Virus record (IMG/VR): IMGVR_UViG_3300027773_000183
Span: 1-46,226 of that record
Length of the DNA stretch: 46,226 bases
Reading direction: 5' to 3' (one strand)
Source: a virus
The position numbers were made by a program, and so were the translations under genes. Below are positions 21,134 to 29,804 of the stretch, one piece after another (position 1 is the stretch's first letter; each line of letters begins with the position of its first letter). The notes under the pieces were generated by a model that saw only the letters and a program-made list of their open reading frames with translations, did no database searches and was not told where the DNA came from.

Positions 21134-22798
21134 TTACAGCAAGTAGTTCGGGTTGTTCTGATTCTGGAAGTCGAGCCGGAACGAGAGACCCTGGCTCATC
21201 GTGTACTCGCAGGTACCCGAAATCTTGCCGATCACCTTCTCGTCTGAGCCTTCGCGCGCGAACTTGACCTGGCGGGCATACATCGTCACCTGCACGAATT
21301 TGTAAAGCAGGGTACCATTCGATTTGGTGCCAATGTAGCCGCCGGGGGATGCCTGGCCGGCCTGGAATTTCGCCACATAACTGCGCTTCTGGAAGGCGCG
21401 GAAGGCTTCGTAGTTGGTGAGTGTCACAAAGTCTACCGTTGCCTCAAACGTCGTCTTGCGCCGTTTCCTGCCAACCTGGTTCCATTCCTGCGTACCGTTG
21501 CTGGTCATATAGCTTTGCATGCCCGTCGTGCCACTAATTTTGAAGGTCAGGATGTTGAACGCCTGTGTCGTACCCGCGCTGTTGCTCAGCGGATCGACAT
21601 AGAAGAAACCCGGCCAGCCAACGATGGGATAGTCCTGTGGCTGGGTGTAGCTGAAGGGGTTAGCGTTCACGGTCTGGTCAACGACCCCGCGATCGCCGAG
21701 CGGTACGTAGTCCTGCGCCTCGCCTTTGAGGCTGAATTTCAGTTCCTTCGTCACGTCGTAGTCGAGGCTCCAGTCCGTGGCGTACATGAACGGCAGGACG
21801 TTTCCGACTACGCCGTCGTAATGCTCGCCGGCGAAGGTCAGGAGTTGCAACTGGTCAGGCACAAAGGCAGGCTGGTAGCAGAAAACGCCAGTAATGGTAC
21901 AGGTGGCCGCGGCGGTCATGCCGGTTTTGGTGACGCCAGAAGCGTTCACACTGGCAAACACATTCTCACTGTACTGCGGGCTATCCCCCGCCGGAAACGA
22001 GATGGTTTCAGAGATCGCCTCACCGGCGAGGTTCGTACCAGAGACTGTCAAAGTGCCTTTGACCAGGTTGCCGCTCGTAACAAAGTTGAGGATTTGTCCT
22101 GGCGGCTTAGGCTGTGTGGTGAGTGAGAATGGCGTGGATGAGAACGCCGTTGCCGCCAGTAGCGAGGTCGGTGTGCCTGGCTGACTGACGGGCGTACCAG
22201 GGTTCGTCGTGGCAGCTATCGCCATGTTGCCAAAGAACTGATCCTCCTCTGGATAGAGCGTGCTGTCCAGCGTCCAGGTGACTTTCTTGTTGAGTTGCGC
22301 CATGCGCACATCCTCATCCAGCAGCCCCCGGTTGTCCTGCGGAGAAAACTCTGGCAAGTCTTCCACCACCACGAACTTGCCAGCGACCAGTCGCTTGGCT
22401 GAGAGAATGCCGTAGGCGATCATGGAGGCGTTACCCAGCGTCGTGCCGGTGTAGGTGATGCCATTGGCATTCACACTTCCAAACACCGCCTTTGTGCAGT
22501 ATTCATAGACGCCCGCCGCATTGGCCGAAGCAATGCCGAAGGACGGCGTATTTTCAGTGACGACGGTGACACCGTCTGGGGCCAGGCCCGTAATCGTGAT
22601 GACGCTGTTGGATCCGTTCGAGAGGCCGAAGACTTGCAAGTGCAGGCGCGCCCCTTGTGTCGCGGCATACATGGCTGGTTGGCTGGTCAGCGACATGGGA
22701 TTGGTCATGACGGTCAGTGGCAGCAGCGTCTGTCGGCCACGATTGTTCGTCGGCTCCGCACCGACGGCGAAGGTTGATAAGACTGAACTTCCAGACAT
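21134..22798 (-). CDS. major tail tube protein with duplicated beta domain
   Basis: 554 aa, larger than usual for a tail tube subunit. The C-terminal half (about 315-554: DWSLDYDVTKELKFSLKGEA, RKTTFEATVDFVTLTNYEAF) fits a tube protein. Two related beta domains lie in the N-terminal half, residues about 22-128 and 213-310, each ending in a VF(G/A)SVNA(N/S)G(I/V)T-TG motif, so one has been duplicated. Such extra domains often decorate the tail. The ATG follows AGGAGGATAAAATC. Confidence 0.75.
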   Translation of the reverse strand: MSGSSVLSTFAVGAEPTNNRGRQTLLPLTVMTNPMSLTSQPAMYAATQGARLHLQVFGLSNGSNSVITITGLAPDGVTVVTENTPSFGIASANAAGVYEYCTKAVFGSVNANGITYTGTTLGNASMIAYGILSAKRLVAGKFVVVEDLPEFSPQDNRGLLDEDVRMAQLNKKVTWTLDSTLYPEEDQFFGNMAIAATTNPGTPVSQPGTPTSLLAATAFSSTPFSLTTQPKPPGQILNFVTSGNLVKGTLTVSGTNLAGEAISETISFPAGDSPQYSENVFASVNASGVTKTGMTAAATCTITGVFCYQPAFVPDQLQLLTFAGEHYDGVVGNVLPFMYATDWSLDYDVTKELKFSLKGEAQDYVPLGDRGVVDQTVNANPFSYTQPQDYPIVGWPGFFYVDPLSNSAGTTQAFNILTFKISGTTGMQSYMTSNGTQEWNQVGRKRRKTTFEATVDFVTLTNYEAFRAFQKRSYVAKFQAGQASPGGYIGTKSNGTLLYKFVQVTMYARQVKFAREGSDEKVIGKISGTCEYTMSQGLSFRLDFQNQNNPNYLL

Positions 22799-22802
22799 GA
22801 TT

Positions 22803-23003
22803 TTATCCTCCTATCGGTGCAGGTGGCGCGGGCGGCTTCGTTTCGGGTTGCGCCGATGGATCGCCGCCGTCTGCTACCGGAATGGGCAAAATCTCGACAA
22901 TTTGATTGGTCTCGCTGTCCAACACGAGAACTTCTCTAGCGTCGTGATAGCCCCATCCGGGGATGACGCCGCTGGTTGGCAGCACGTGGGGGTAGGTTGA
23001 CAT
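22803..23003 (-). CDS. small Pro-rich structural-region protein
   Basis: 66 aa. N-terminal beta-like half (VLVLDSETNQIVEILPIPV) and a Pro/Ala-rich C-terminus. The ATG follows GGAGAGA. Located between tail terminator and tail tube genes. No family recognised; probably a minor virion protein. Confidence 0.6.
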   Translation of the reverse strand: MSTYPHVLPTSGVIPGWGYHDAREVLVLDSETNQIVEILPIPVADGGDPSAQPETKPPAPPAPIGG

Positions 23004-23019
23004 AGGCTTGTCTCTCCTT

Positions 23020-23688
23020 TTATGGCGCTAATTGCACCTGGTACTGTTGCACGCACTCGAAATAGCAGAGAACGATACGGTAGATGCGCCCGGTGTTGAT
23101 GTACTCCTTGTAGCCTGCCGAATCGTCCATATCTGTCAGCGTGATATACACCCCCGGCGCGGCATTGAGTTGATAGCGATGCACGAGCAGGAAGCTGAGC
23201 AGATCAGACGCTTTCATGATGATCTGTTCAGAGCTGGTCGAATCGCTCTGCATGTTGGCGCCGGTTTCCACCTGGAAAATCGGCTTGCTATGCACCTGCC
23301 AGCCACTGTCGTAGCGTTCCGTTTTGCGCTTTAAGAGCGTCACAGCGGCATAGGTCGTAATGTCAGTTGGATCCTGCACTGCGCCCAGCTTCACGAAACT
23401 GTAGAAGAGCGGACCCTGTCCGATCGTCCAGATGCCACTATGGTTTTTGCCGAATACCGCCGTAAAGCTGCCGCCGCTGACTGAGGCCACGGTGATCGTC
23501 TCTGGATTCGCCAGGTCAACCAGGAGCTGCACACCTTGCGTGATGCCAGTCATCACCGTCGGCGTCACCGTTTGCGGGCTGGCCGAGGCCGTGATCTGCG
23601 TTGCGCACATGGTCAGCAGTGTCGACGGCAAATTCGTACACAAGCTCACAATGCTGTTGGCGATAGCGGGCGTATTGGCCTGATTCAT
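23020..23688 (-). CDS. tail terminator-like protein
   Basis: 222 aa. Mixed alpha/beta with an N-terminal helix (NTPAIANSIVSLCTNL), and a beta-rich end YQLNAAPGVYITLTDMDD and RIYRIVLCYFECVQQYQVQL that fits the tail-completion/terminator fold. Position between the neck gene and the tail tube supports it. Coupled to the previous gene by an ATGA overlap. Confidence 0.55.
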   Translation of the reverse strand: MNQANTPAIANSIVSLCTNLPSTLLTMCATQITASASPQTVTPTVMTGITQGVQLLVDLANPETITVASVSGGSFTAVFGKNHSGIWTIGQGPLFYSFVKLGAVQDPTDITTYAAVTLLKRKTERYDSGWQVHSKPIFQVETGANMQSDSTSSEQIIMKASDLLSFLLVHRYQLNAAPGVYITLTDMDDSAGYKEYINTGRIYRIVLCYFECVQQYQVQLAP

Positions 23689-24101
23689 CCACTCACCAAC
23701 CTTCCCAGCGCACGCTCAGCCGCCGTCTCGACATCGATGAGTACCGCCTGCTGATTGTCATTCATGGCATGCGTAAGATAGTAGGCCGCTGGATCGTTCG
23801 GAAAATAGCGACCGAGCGAGTCCGGGCCTTTGAAGCTGTACTCTCTGCGATGGCCGTAGAGACTACCAACGGCTGCCTGTACCTCAAACGGCGAATCCAC
23901 CAGCAGTCCGATGGTGCCAGCGAGCTTCCCTGACGGATTTTTGAACGTTGACCACGTATTGGCGACCGCTGCATCAACCAGTGTGCCGCCGCCCTGTTTG
24001 AGCGCGGTCTGTACTTCGGCGGAAAGATACACGCCGAAGCCATAGAAGCGTGCGATTTCGCTGAGCGCCTGTGGCTCAAAACTCATGCTCCACTGTGTCA
24101 T
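23685..24101 (-). CDS. neck protein, HK97 gp10-like
   Basis: 138 aa. An N-terminal helix (QALSEIARFYGFGVYLSAEV) leads to a core with helices and the phrase PYEFKGPD-like (HRREYSFKGPDSLGRYFPND) and a long C-terminal helix (AVLIDVETAAERALGRL). This organisation and its place in the head-tail joining module match the HK97 gp10/tail-component group. ATGA overlaps on both sides. Confidence 0.6.
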   Translation of the reverse strand: MTQWSMSFEPQALSEIARFYGFGVYLSAEVQTALKQGGGTLVDAAVANTWSTFKNPSGKLAGTIGLLVDSPFEVQAAVGSLYGHRREYSFKGPDSLGRYFPNDPAAYYLTHAMNDNQQAVLIDVETAAERALGRLVSG

Positions 24102-24406
24102 GGCGTCACCTGCACATTCTTCGTCACCATGACTTCTGAGTGATCGTCGAATTGTTCTGTATTACCGGACACGCGGTACTGAACAGGGTTGCCTTTCGCG
24201 TCCACATTCACCTCGTCTAGCAAGAGATCACCATTTGCGATGTCTATTGGCCCGGATAGACTGATAAGCATGTAAGAGTTGTATGGCACCGCGCCGCCTG
24301 ACCCCGGTGCTACCATGACCGTGATATTGTCCAGTTGGCAGTCCACGCCAGTGGCGATTGGAGTACCCGCCGGGCGCTCTATGGTAAAGCTGCTGATCGT
24401 ACTCAT
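24098..24406 (-). CDS. head closure/head-tail adaptor-like protein
   Basis: 102 aa, beta-rich, with YMLISLSGPIDIANGDLLLD and VQYRVSGNTEQFDDHSE, as in small SH3-like head-completion proteins that give way to the tail. ATGA overlaps with both neighbours. Assignment by position and fold impression only. Confidence 0.5.
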   Translation of the reverse strand: MSTISSFTIERPAGTPIATGVDCQLDNITVMVAPGSGGAVPYNSYMLISLSGPIDIANGDLLLDEVNVDAKGNPVQYRVSGNTEQFDDHSEVMVTKNVQVTP

Positions 24407-24753
24407 GGCTGCACCACCCAGGAAATGTAGTCCGTTGACCGCTGCGCACTGCCATTTTTGTAGCGGAAGCGCACGGCATAGGTGCCAGCGCTGGCCGGGA
24501 TATCAGCGGCTGCCAGCGCATACTGGATAATGGCCGGACTCACCTGCAAAATGGTAAAGATGCCCGCGCCAGTGCCGATTTGCGTGTACGTTGGCGCGCT
24601 GCCGCCAACTGTCGTCACCGAATAGATAATGAGTTGGAGCTGGCTGGCATTTGCTCCAGTGAGATCCCACGCACCATCCACACCAGAGGCAAGATTAACC
24701 GTCCAGTTCGGCAGGGTGTCGCCAGTGGCCCATGGGCTAATACCGCTACTCAT
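24403..24753 (-). CDS. beta-sandwich structural protein, BppU N-terminus-like
   Basis: 116 aa. GDTLPNWTVNLASGVDGAWD, LIIYSVTTVGGSAPTYTQIG and AGTYAVRFRYKNGSAQRS have the layout of the N-terminal domain of baseplate upper proteins (phage Bppu/DUF2479-type), which attach fibres to the virion. It is directly coupled to the glycosidase gene by ATGA, so it may anchor that enzyme. Confidence 0.55.
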   Translation of the reverse strand: MSSGISPWATGDTLPNWTVNLASGVDGAWDLTGANASQLQLIIYSVTTVGGSAPTYTQIGTGAGIFTILQVSPAIIQYALAAADIPASAGTYAVRFRYKNGSAQRSTDYISWVVQP

Positions 24754-26741
24754 CCGTGTCCACCTCCTTGCACATTGCCGTCGCGGCCACTCGCTTGTAT
24801 TTGCCCGCTGCGTCCACTGACCTGAAGGCTCCCACTGCGAGCAGATGCTTGCAGGTTTCCATTGCGTCCACTGACTTGCAGCACACCGTCGCGGCTTGTC
24901 GGGGCAAGTACCTCTGAATCTGGCGGATTTTGCCAGTCGAGATAGCCGTTGGCATAGGTCGCGAGCATCGTGTCGCCTGCGAATGCCGTATAGACGCCTC
25001 CGATGAATTGTTTCACGCTCTTCTGCTCGGTCGAGGTCTGCACGACCGTTGGCGTCGGATCAGTCGGCGAAGCGGGTAGCGTCTTCGTCGCCACTTTCGC
25101 CGACGGAAAGATCGTGTAGAAGAGCGCGTGAGAACCACCGTTCAGGCGGAATACATCCAGCACTTTCTGGCGATAGAGTGCGTCCTGGGCTGGTGTAAAT
25201 ACCTGGCTGTCACTGGCATGCGTATCCGTGCTGGCGTTGTAGAGATTCCAGCCAAATTCCGTACACCAGACCTTGCTCTGGCTTCCTGCCGAGACGATAA
25301 TCGATTGCAGTGTCGAAAGCTCGCGCTGCACCGAAGGCGCATTGACCGAGCCATCGGCATTGAACGTGTCGAGTGTGGGGTCTGGCACGAGCGTCCCGTC
25401 GTAATTGGCCGTGCCATCGCGATAGAAGTGGAAATCGTGAAACACCCGCTTATCAGCGAGCCAGGCCGCTGACAGCCCGCCTGTATAGCTGTAGAGGTTG
25501 CCCGTCCAGTTTTCGATGTGCAGCAGGCCGTTATTCGGCGTCTTGCGCACGGCGTTCGTGCCAATCCAGGCGTTGGGCAGGGCGGTGCGCACAATCGGAT
25601 AGCAGGCGTTGACCACCGAGACAAGCCACTGGCTCAGGATATCGCGCGCAGGCTGATTGTTGGCAATGCCCGTCATCGAGAGGTCATAATCCTCGTTGCC
25701 GAACTGGACGCCGTCCAGGATCATCGGATAGCCGGAGTAGGGGCTGGCGACCATGCCATTGTAGCGCGCGCAGACTGCCGCAACGAAGGTGGCCCAGGCA
25801 GAGGCGCTGGCAAATTGCCCTGTGCCCGCTGCAACCGTCGCGCCATCTTTGGCCCGGATCGTCAAATAGCCCGTTGGCGGTGCCTGAATCGGCCAGAGCA
25901 GATTGATACCGTAGCTGTTGCAGAGCGTGACGGCCCAATCAAGATAGGCCCAGTTGTAATTGCTGTCGGCATTCGGCTCGATCTGCTTCCATTGGAGTTG
26001 GTAGCGCAGCCAGACGCCGAGCAGGATCGCCAGCAGATCGTTGATGGCCTGCAGCGGCAAAAACGTGATCGTACTCGTCTTGACAAAATACGTGTTGCCG
26101 TAGGACCGATCAGGGACGTTCGTTGGGGGTACTGGTGGATTGGGAAATGGACTGGGGTCCTCGGCCACGAAACTATCATAGGAAAGTACGTCGCCGCTCG
26201 CGCCTGCTTTGCCATAGACACCAACCATGCCCGCCGTTTTGAAGCTGAGATCAGTGGCAAAGAGCGCCCAACCGCTATCCTGCCCGTTATCGTCCCACCA
26301 TGAGAGCTTCAGGTTGTTGGTGGAGGCGCCCTGTGCATCGAAATGCAGATTCCAGCCCGGCGTCGTGGGCGTACCTACGTTCGTCGTCGCCAGCACCGTT
26401 TCCGTGCCTGACTGGCGCTTGACGATGTTGAGCGTGCCAGTCACCGGGTTGTAGTCGCCGCGATAGTAGTTTTGCGCACTGCTGGCGCGAGCAATGACGC
26501 CCAGCGTATCGCTTCCGCTCGCGCTGAAATGGCAGAGCGGGTCGATGTCCGTATAGGTATCGCTTCCCAGCGTCAGCACGTTCGCGCCGGTCGCGCCAGA
26601 AAGCGTTCCCGCGCTGGAGGTCCAGGCCAGTGTGGAACTGCCGCTCTGTTGCGTCCAGGTTTTGCCATTCGAGGCAGGACTCCATTGATTCGGAGTCCCG
26701 CGCCCGCCGGTTGCAAACGTGTCCTGGGTTTCGATAGCCAT
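24750..26741 (-). CDS. virion-associated glycosidase (GH-A clan-like)
   Basis: 663 aa. Residues 1-195 form a concanavalin-like beta sandwich (TYTDIDPLCHFSASGSDTLG; AGMVGVYGKAGASGDVLSYD). After a Pro linker a (beta/alpha)8 enzyme spans about 215-590. E350 in QFGNEDYD is the probable acid/base after strand 4, and E495 in WCTEFGWN the probable nucleophile after strand 7, as in clan GH-A families such as GH5 or GH39. The last 45 residues are five 9-residue repeats (for example LQVSGRNGN). It would degrade a surface polysaccharide at adsorption. Its place among connector genes, not tail-fibre genes, is unusual. No signal peptide. Confidence 0.75.
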   Translation of the reverse strand: MAIETQDTFATGGRGTPNQWSPASNGKTWTQQSGSSTLAWTSSAGTLSGATGANVLTLGSDTYTDIDPLCHFSASGSDTLGVIARASSAQNYYRGDYNPVTGTLNIVKRQSGTETVLATTNVGTPTTPGWNLHFDAQGASTNNLKLSWWDDNGQDSGWALFATDLSFKTAGMVGVYGKAGASGDVLSYDSFVAEDPSPFPNPPVPPTNVPDRSYGNTYFVKTSTITFLPLQAINDLLAILLGVWLRYQLQWKQIEPNADSNYNWAYLDWAVTLCNSYGINLLWPIQAPPTGYLTIRAKDGATVAAGTGQFASASAWATFVAAVCARYNGMVASPYSGYPMILDGVQFGNEDYDLSMTGIANNQPARDILSQWLVSVVNACYPIVRTALPNAWIGTNAVRKTPNNGLLHIENWTGNLYSYTGGLSAAWLADKRVFHDFHFYRDGTANYDGTLVPDPTLDTFNADGSVNAPSVQRELSTLQSIIVSAGSQSKVWCTEFGWNLYNASTDTHASDSQVFTPAQDALYRQKVLDVFRLNGGSHALFYTIFPSAKVATKTLPASPTDPTPTVVQTSTEQKSVKQFIGGVYTAFAGDTMLATYANGYLDWQNPPDSEVLAPTSRDGVLQVSGRNGNLQASARSGSLQVSGRSGQIQASGRDGNVQGGGHG
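24753..24896 (-). repeat. 27-bp tandem repeats encoding a LQVSGR tail
   Basis: About five degenerate 27-bp units at the 3' end of the glycosidase gene encode G-x-LQ(V/A)SGR-x-G motifs. They probably form a repetitive beta strand or flexible tether to the virion. Confidence 0.7.
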
Positions 26742-27722
26742 TTAAAACTCCGTCCAACGAACCGTAAACGCCCATTTACCTGCCGCTGTTGTGCCGGTGT
26801 AAATCGCTATGCCGCCCGCCGTTGCAGGTGGGATATAGAGAAACATGCCCGGCGAGAGTAGCTCAGCATTGGAGTTGACCGGGTTAAGTACTTCGTCTAG
26901 CGGCAGGGTAGCGGCACCAGCAGCAGGCGCGGCCAAACCAGAAACGTGATGCATGGCAAAGCTTGAGCTTGAGGCCCCGCCGCCACCTCTGAGGTTGATG
27001 GCATTGCCCGCGTCACTTGTACCCGCCGCGATCGTCGCGTCATCTGCCGTGAGAGAGCGGAAATCAGATATCTGGCTGGCATTGGAATACATGACACGAA
27101 CAGACCAGATAATGACGTTTTTGCTATTGGTATTTGGGATAAAGAAGCTAGCCGCCTGGTTGACAGCCGCTGTGACCAGGCCGGTAGAGCAGCTATAGCT
27201 CTTGCCATTCAGGATCATTTGTTGAATGTTGCTGATGTTTGGCTCTGGATTCGTATCAGAGAGTCCTGATGAGCCAAGAATCTGCACGACTTGCGGACGG
27301 CCCGAACTGTCGAGCAGTAGCGACGTATCGCCCGCTGTGCCACTGCCTTTCCCGTAGATCGACGTTTTCTGTCGATCAGTGCTGTCGAGGCCGAAGGATG
27401 CGAGCAAGTCTCTGACTTTCGTCAAACGACCCATCAGCGAATTGACGGTGTTTGCGTCGCCGGAAGCGCCTGCTAGCGTCAGCAGCGTCGCCAGGTCGGC
27501 GACGCTTCCTGCGACGAAATCACCAGCATGGGCATTCACACGCTGATTCGCGCTCGTCTCAACCGACACCGACACATCGACATCGAGCGTCGCGTAAGAC
27601 TTGCCGTCAGCGCCAGTCACAATAGAGCCGACGTGAAGCGGAATCACCTGCCCGGTTGTGTCATTGTAGAGCGCAAGTACGGGCTTGCCATTATCGTCAA
27701 GTGGTGCTGAACCTACTCCCAT
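26742..27722 (-). CDS. virion structural (fibre-like) protein
   Basis: 326 aa. Beta-rich with repeated Gly/Ser/Ala; a central helical part (VADLATLLTLAGASGDANTV) and a C-terminal beta domain with LYIPPATAGGIAIYTGTTAA. The start ATG overlaps nothing but follows AGGAGAGACGAC. Neighbouring the glycosidase and connector genes, it may be a head fibre or neck appendage. Not recognised as a known family. Confidence 0.55.
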   Translation of the reverse strand: MGVGSAPLDDNGKPVLALYNDTTGQVIPLHVGSIVTGADGKSYATLDVDVSVSVETSANQRVNAHAGDFVAGSVADLATLLTLAGASGDANTVNSLMGRLTKVRDLLASFGLDSTDRQKTSIYGKGSGTAGDTSLLLDSSGRPQVVQILGSSGLSDTNPEPNISNIQQMILNGKSYSCSTGLVTAAVNQAASFFIPNTNSKNVIIWSVRVMYSNASQISDFRSLTADDATIAAGTSDAGNAINLRGGGGASSSSFAMHHVSGLAAPAAGAATLPLDEVLNPVNSNAELLSPGMFLYIPPATAGGIAIYTGTTAAGKWAFTVRWTEF

Positions 27723-27733
27723 AGTCGTCTCTC

Positions 27734-28678
27734 CTATACCGTGCGCTTGAGTCCACTGCTGAGCAGCAGTGCCTCAGCTTTGAGTTCATAGCGCGATTTT
27801 GCCTCTTGCGGTTGAGCGTAGCGCGCCTTGACTTTGCCGCGCTGCATGTCATATGCGCCCTCGCTCTTGATCGTTTGCAACTCGTCTGCTGCGTACCATG
27901 CCGTCGCATCCATTGCCTCTTCCGGGACACTCGCGAAACCGGCGGTGTACGTCGTCCTGAACAATCCTTCCGGCAGCACAAATGAGCCAATAGGAAGCCG
28001 GATATAGCCTGCCGCTGGTTGAATGCCAACATTGCTGGCGTCCAACTCGCTGTAGGTCGTCTCGATAGGCAGCATGTGTTCGAGGAGCAGAAGTGCCTTG
28101 ATCGGATACTGCTTCAGAAAAATCACTCTCGTCAGCTCGCTCGTATCCATATGCGGCGCGTGGGCCTGCGCAATCTGCGCGGCCTGGTTCATCTGGAGTA
28201 GCGACTCGCTGTAGACATCGCTACTCGATGAGTTTCCCACTGTCGAGACTTCCTGATAGCAGCCCTGCACTGTCTCGCCTGCTGAATGGCTGTACACCGC
28301 GCCTTGTGCGAGTGTGAGCGTTCCCGCATATGGCGCTGTCCAGTTCGCTACCTGCACGCCGCCTGGCGCAAGCGGAATAATCTCCTGTGTTCCCCCGCCT
28401 GGATTAATCAGCACCGCCTGCTCTTGCCCGTTGTCGAAACCGAGCGTACTGGCAACTGGCAAGGATGTTGCTCCCTGCGCAATGCCGCCGGTACCAACGG
28501 TGGTTGTTGGCGGCGCACCAATGCGCTTAGAGCAAAAGGCATCCACGCGACGACTGGCGTTGGCGAGCAGGCGATCCAGCGCGCCTGGCATGTTGCCCAG
28601 CTTCGTGATGTAGTAGGCAAACGTCAGCGCGACCGTGTAATTGCTCAAATCAGTTGGCGAGAGATATAGGCGCGGCAT
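27734..28678 (-). CDS. head-tail connector-like protein with inserted beta domain
   Basis: 314 aa, longer than typical connector subunits. The N-terminus (DRLLANASRRVDAFCSKRIG) and C-terminus (EEAMDATAWYAADELQTIKS) are helical as in gp6-type adaptors, where the phrase 'ASRRVDxFC.R' is common. Residues about 65-140 are an inserted beta region (GGIAQGATSLPVASTLGFDN). Position directly after the capsid-module small genes supports a connector role. Confidence 0.65.
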   Translation of the reverse strand: MPRLYLSPTDLSNYTVALTFAYYITKLGNMPGALDRLLANASRRVDAFCSKRIGAPPTTTVGTGGIAQGATSLPVASTLGFDNGQEQAVLINPGGGTQEIIPLAPGGVQVANWTAPYAGTLTLAQGAVYSHSAGETVQGCYQEVSTVGNSSSSDVYSESLLQMNQAAQIAQAHAPHMDTSELTRVIFLKQYPIKALLLLEHMLPIETTYSELDASNVGIQPAAGYIRLPIGSFVLPEGLFRTTYTAGFASVPEEAMDATAWYAADELQTIKSEGAYDMQRGKVKARYAQPQEAKSRYELKAEALLLSSGLKRTV

Positions 28679-29035
28679 CTAGCCTCCAGAAGACTTCGAT
28701 TTCTTTGCAGGTGCAGAGTCAGTACTCTGGCCCTGCCCGGCGTCGTTTTCCTGCTCGCTTTCCTGCTCTGGAGCTGGCGCGTTTTCCTGCACTGAACTAG
28801 CCGCCCGCTCAGCTTCTGCCAGTGCGTCCTGCTCGGCAGACGTCAACATGCGAAAAATCGGTATCTCCAGCAGCTTCTCCGCGTCGTGATGCAAAATCAC
28901 ATCGGCATGGCCGGAAAGCGTCACCTGGTGATCGACAATCTCATAGCGACGCTCAGGCGCGGGCAAGCCTTCAATCTGCTCTACACTGAAGGCGACCGAG
29001 CCGTGTTCGTCGCGACATTTTAAGATGATCTGCAT
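28679..29035 (-). CDS. hypothetical capsid-module protein with acidic tail
   Basis: 118 aa. N-terminal 75 residues form a beta-rich domain (VTLSGHADVILHHDAEKLLE). The C-terminal 45 are a Glu/Gln/Ala-rich disordered tail ending KKSKSSGG. Adjacent genes are virion proteins. No family recognised. Confidence 0.6.
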   Translation of the reverse strand: MQIILKCRDEHGSVAFSVEQIEGLPAPERRYEIVDHQVTLSGHADVILHHDAEKLLEIPIFRMLTSAEQDALAEAERAASSVQENAPAPEQESEQENDAGQGQSTDSAPAKKSKSSGG

Positions 29036-29038
29036 GAT

Positions 29039-29293
29039 TTATGCTCCAGACAGTTCGTAGATCTGCTCGAAAACCGCCTCTTTGACCGGATACTTTTCGC
29101 CTTCCGTGCCGGTGACGATATAGTCGTGTAGCCAGACGTGTTCGCGGCCCTCACGTGTGTCGATGTAGCCCACGCTGCCATCTTGCGGTTGCGCATCAGT
29201 CGGCCAACGTTTGACGCCTTCGGGCAACTGGTGCGCAAACAACACCTGCTCTGCCGTCACGGTAAGAGGCTTTTTCCGATACTTCACTTGCAT
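29039..29293 (-). CDS. PGDYG-like small phage protein
   Basis: 84 aa. DYIVTGTEGEKYPVKEAVFE followed by QIYE fits the common phage domain around a PGDYIVTG-x-(K/E)GEKYP-x-F-x-xxY core, present in many phages and plasmids. N-terminal KYRKKPLTVTAEQV is also typical. Function of the family is not established. ATG follows TGGAGTAGATC. Confidence 0.7.
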   Translation of the reverse strand: MQVKYRKKPLTVTAEQVLFAHQLPEGVKRWPTDAQPQDGSVGYIDTREGREHVWLHDYIVTGTEGEKYPVKEAVFEQIYELSGA

Positions 29294-29345
29294 GATCTAC
29301 TCCAACGGAAGAGACAGATTTATGCCTGTCTCTTCCGATACTTTC

Positions 29346-29783
29346 CTAATTGAAGCTACAGGTGACAGCCGCGCTGCCGTTGGCCTGCTCAGCCACAATG
29401 CCATTCACAGCAGGCATGTTAAACGTCACCGTTGTGCCTTTGGTCGCACCCGACGGAATGACGCCCAGGATGTCGCCAGAGCCTGCCGAGGCGTTGTCGT
29501 AGAAAATCAGGTCAGCAGTCGAGGTTGCGCCGGTGACTGTCACCGTCACCAACTCACCGGCGCTGGCCTTCACCACAACAGCGGCTGCGCCCGCGCCTGC
29601 TGCAATGGCCTTGTGCGAGGCGGCGCGCTGCATGATCTGTGGCGCATAGTCGTAGCCACCAGTCGTGTCCGTCGTTTTCTGCGCTACTTGCGGAATGACC
29701 AGGCCGTGATTGGTCGCGTCCCAGCCCACGTTGCGAATCGGCTGCCCGTTGGCGTCCAGTGGCTGTGCAAGGTTGCCAGACAT
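29346..29783 (-). CDS. head decoration or head-fibre-like protein
   Basis: 145 aa. A short N-terminal arm (PLDANGQPIRNVGWDATNHG) is followed by a compact beta domain (AAVVVKASAGELVTVTVTGA, GVIPSGATKGTTVTFNMPAV). Placed right after the major capsid gene in transcription order, where decoration proteins are usually found. RBS GAAAGGGAAACGAG precedes the ATG. Confidence 0.6.
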   Translation of the reverse strand: MSGNLAQPLDANGQPIRNVGWDATNHGLVIPQVAQKTTDTTGGYDYAPQIMQRAASHKAIAAGAGAAAVVVKASAGELVTVTVTGATSTADLIFYDNASAGSGDILGVIPSGATKGTTVTFNMPAVNGIVAEQANGSAAVTCSFN

Positions 29784-29804
29784 GCTCGTTTCCCTTTCTT
29801 TGTG

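Noticed and set aside
22803-23003. Possible Pro-rich membrane fusion peptide
   Set aside because: No hydrophobic helix long enough to cross a membrane; kept only as a small structural-region protein.
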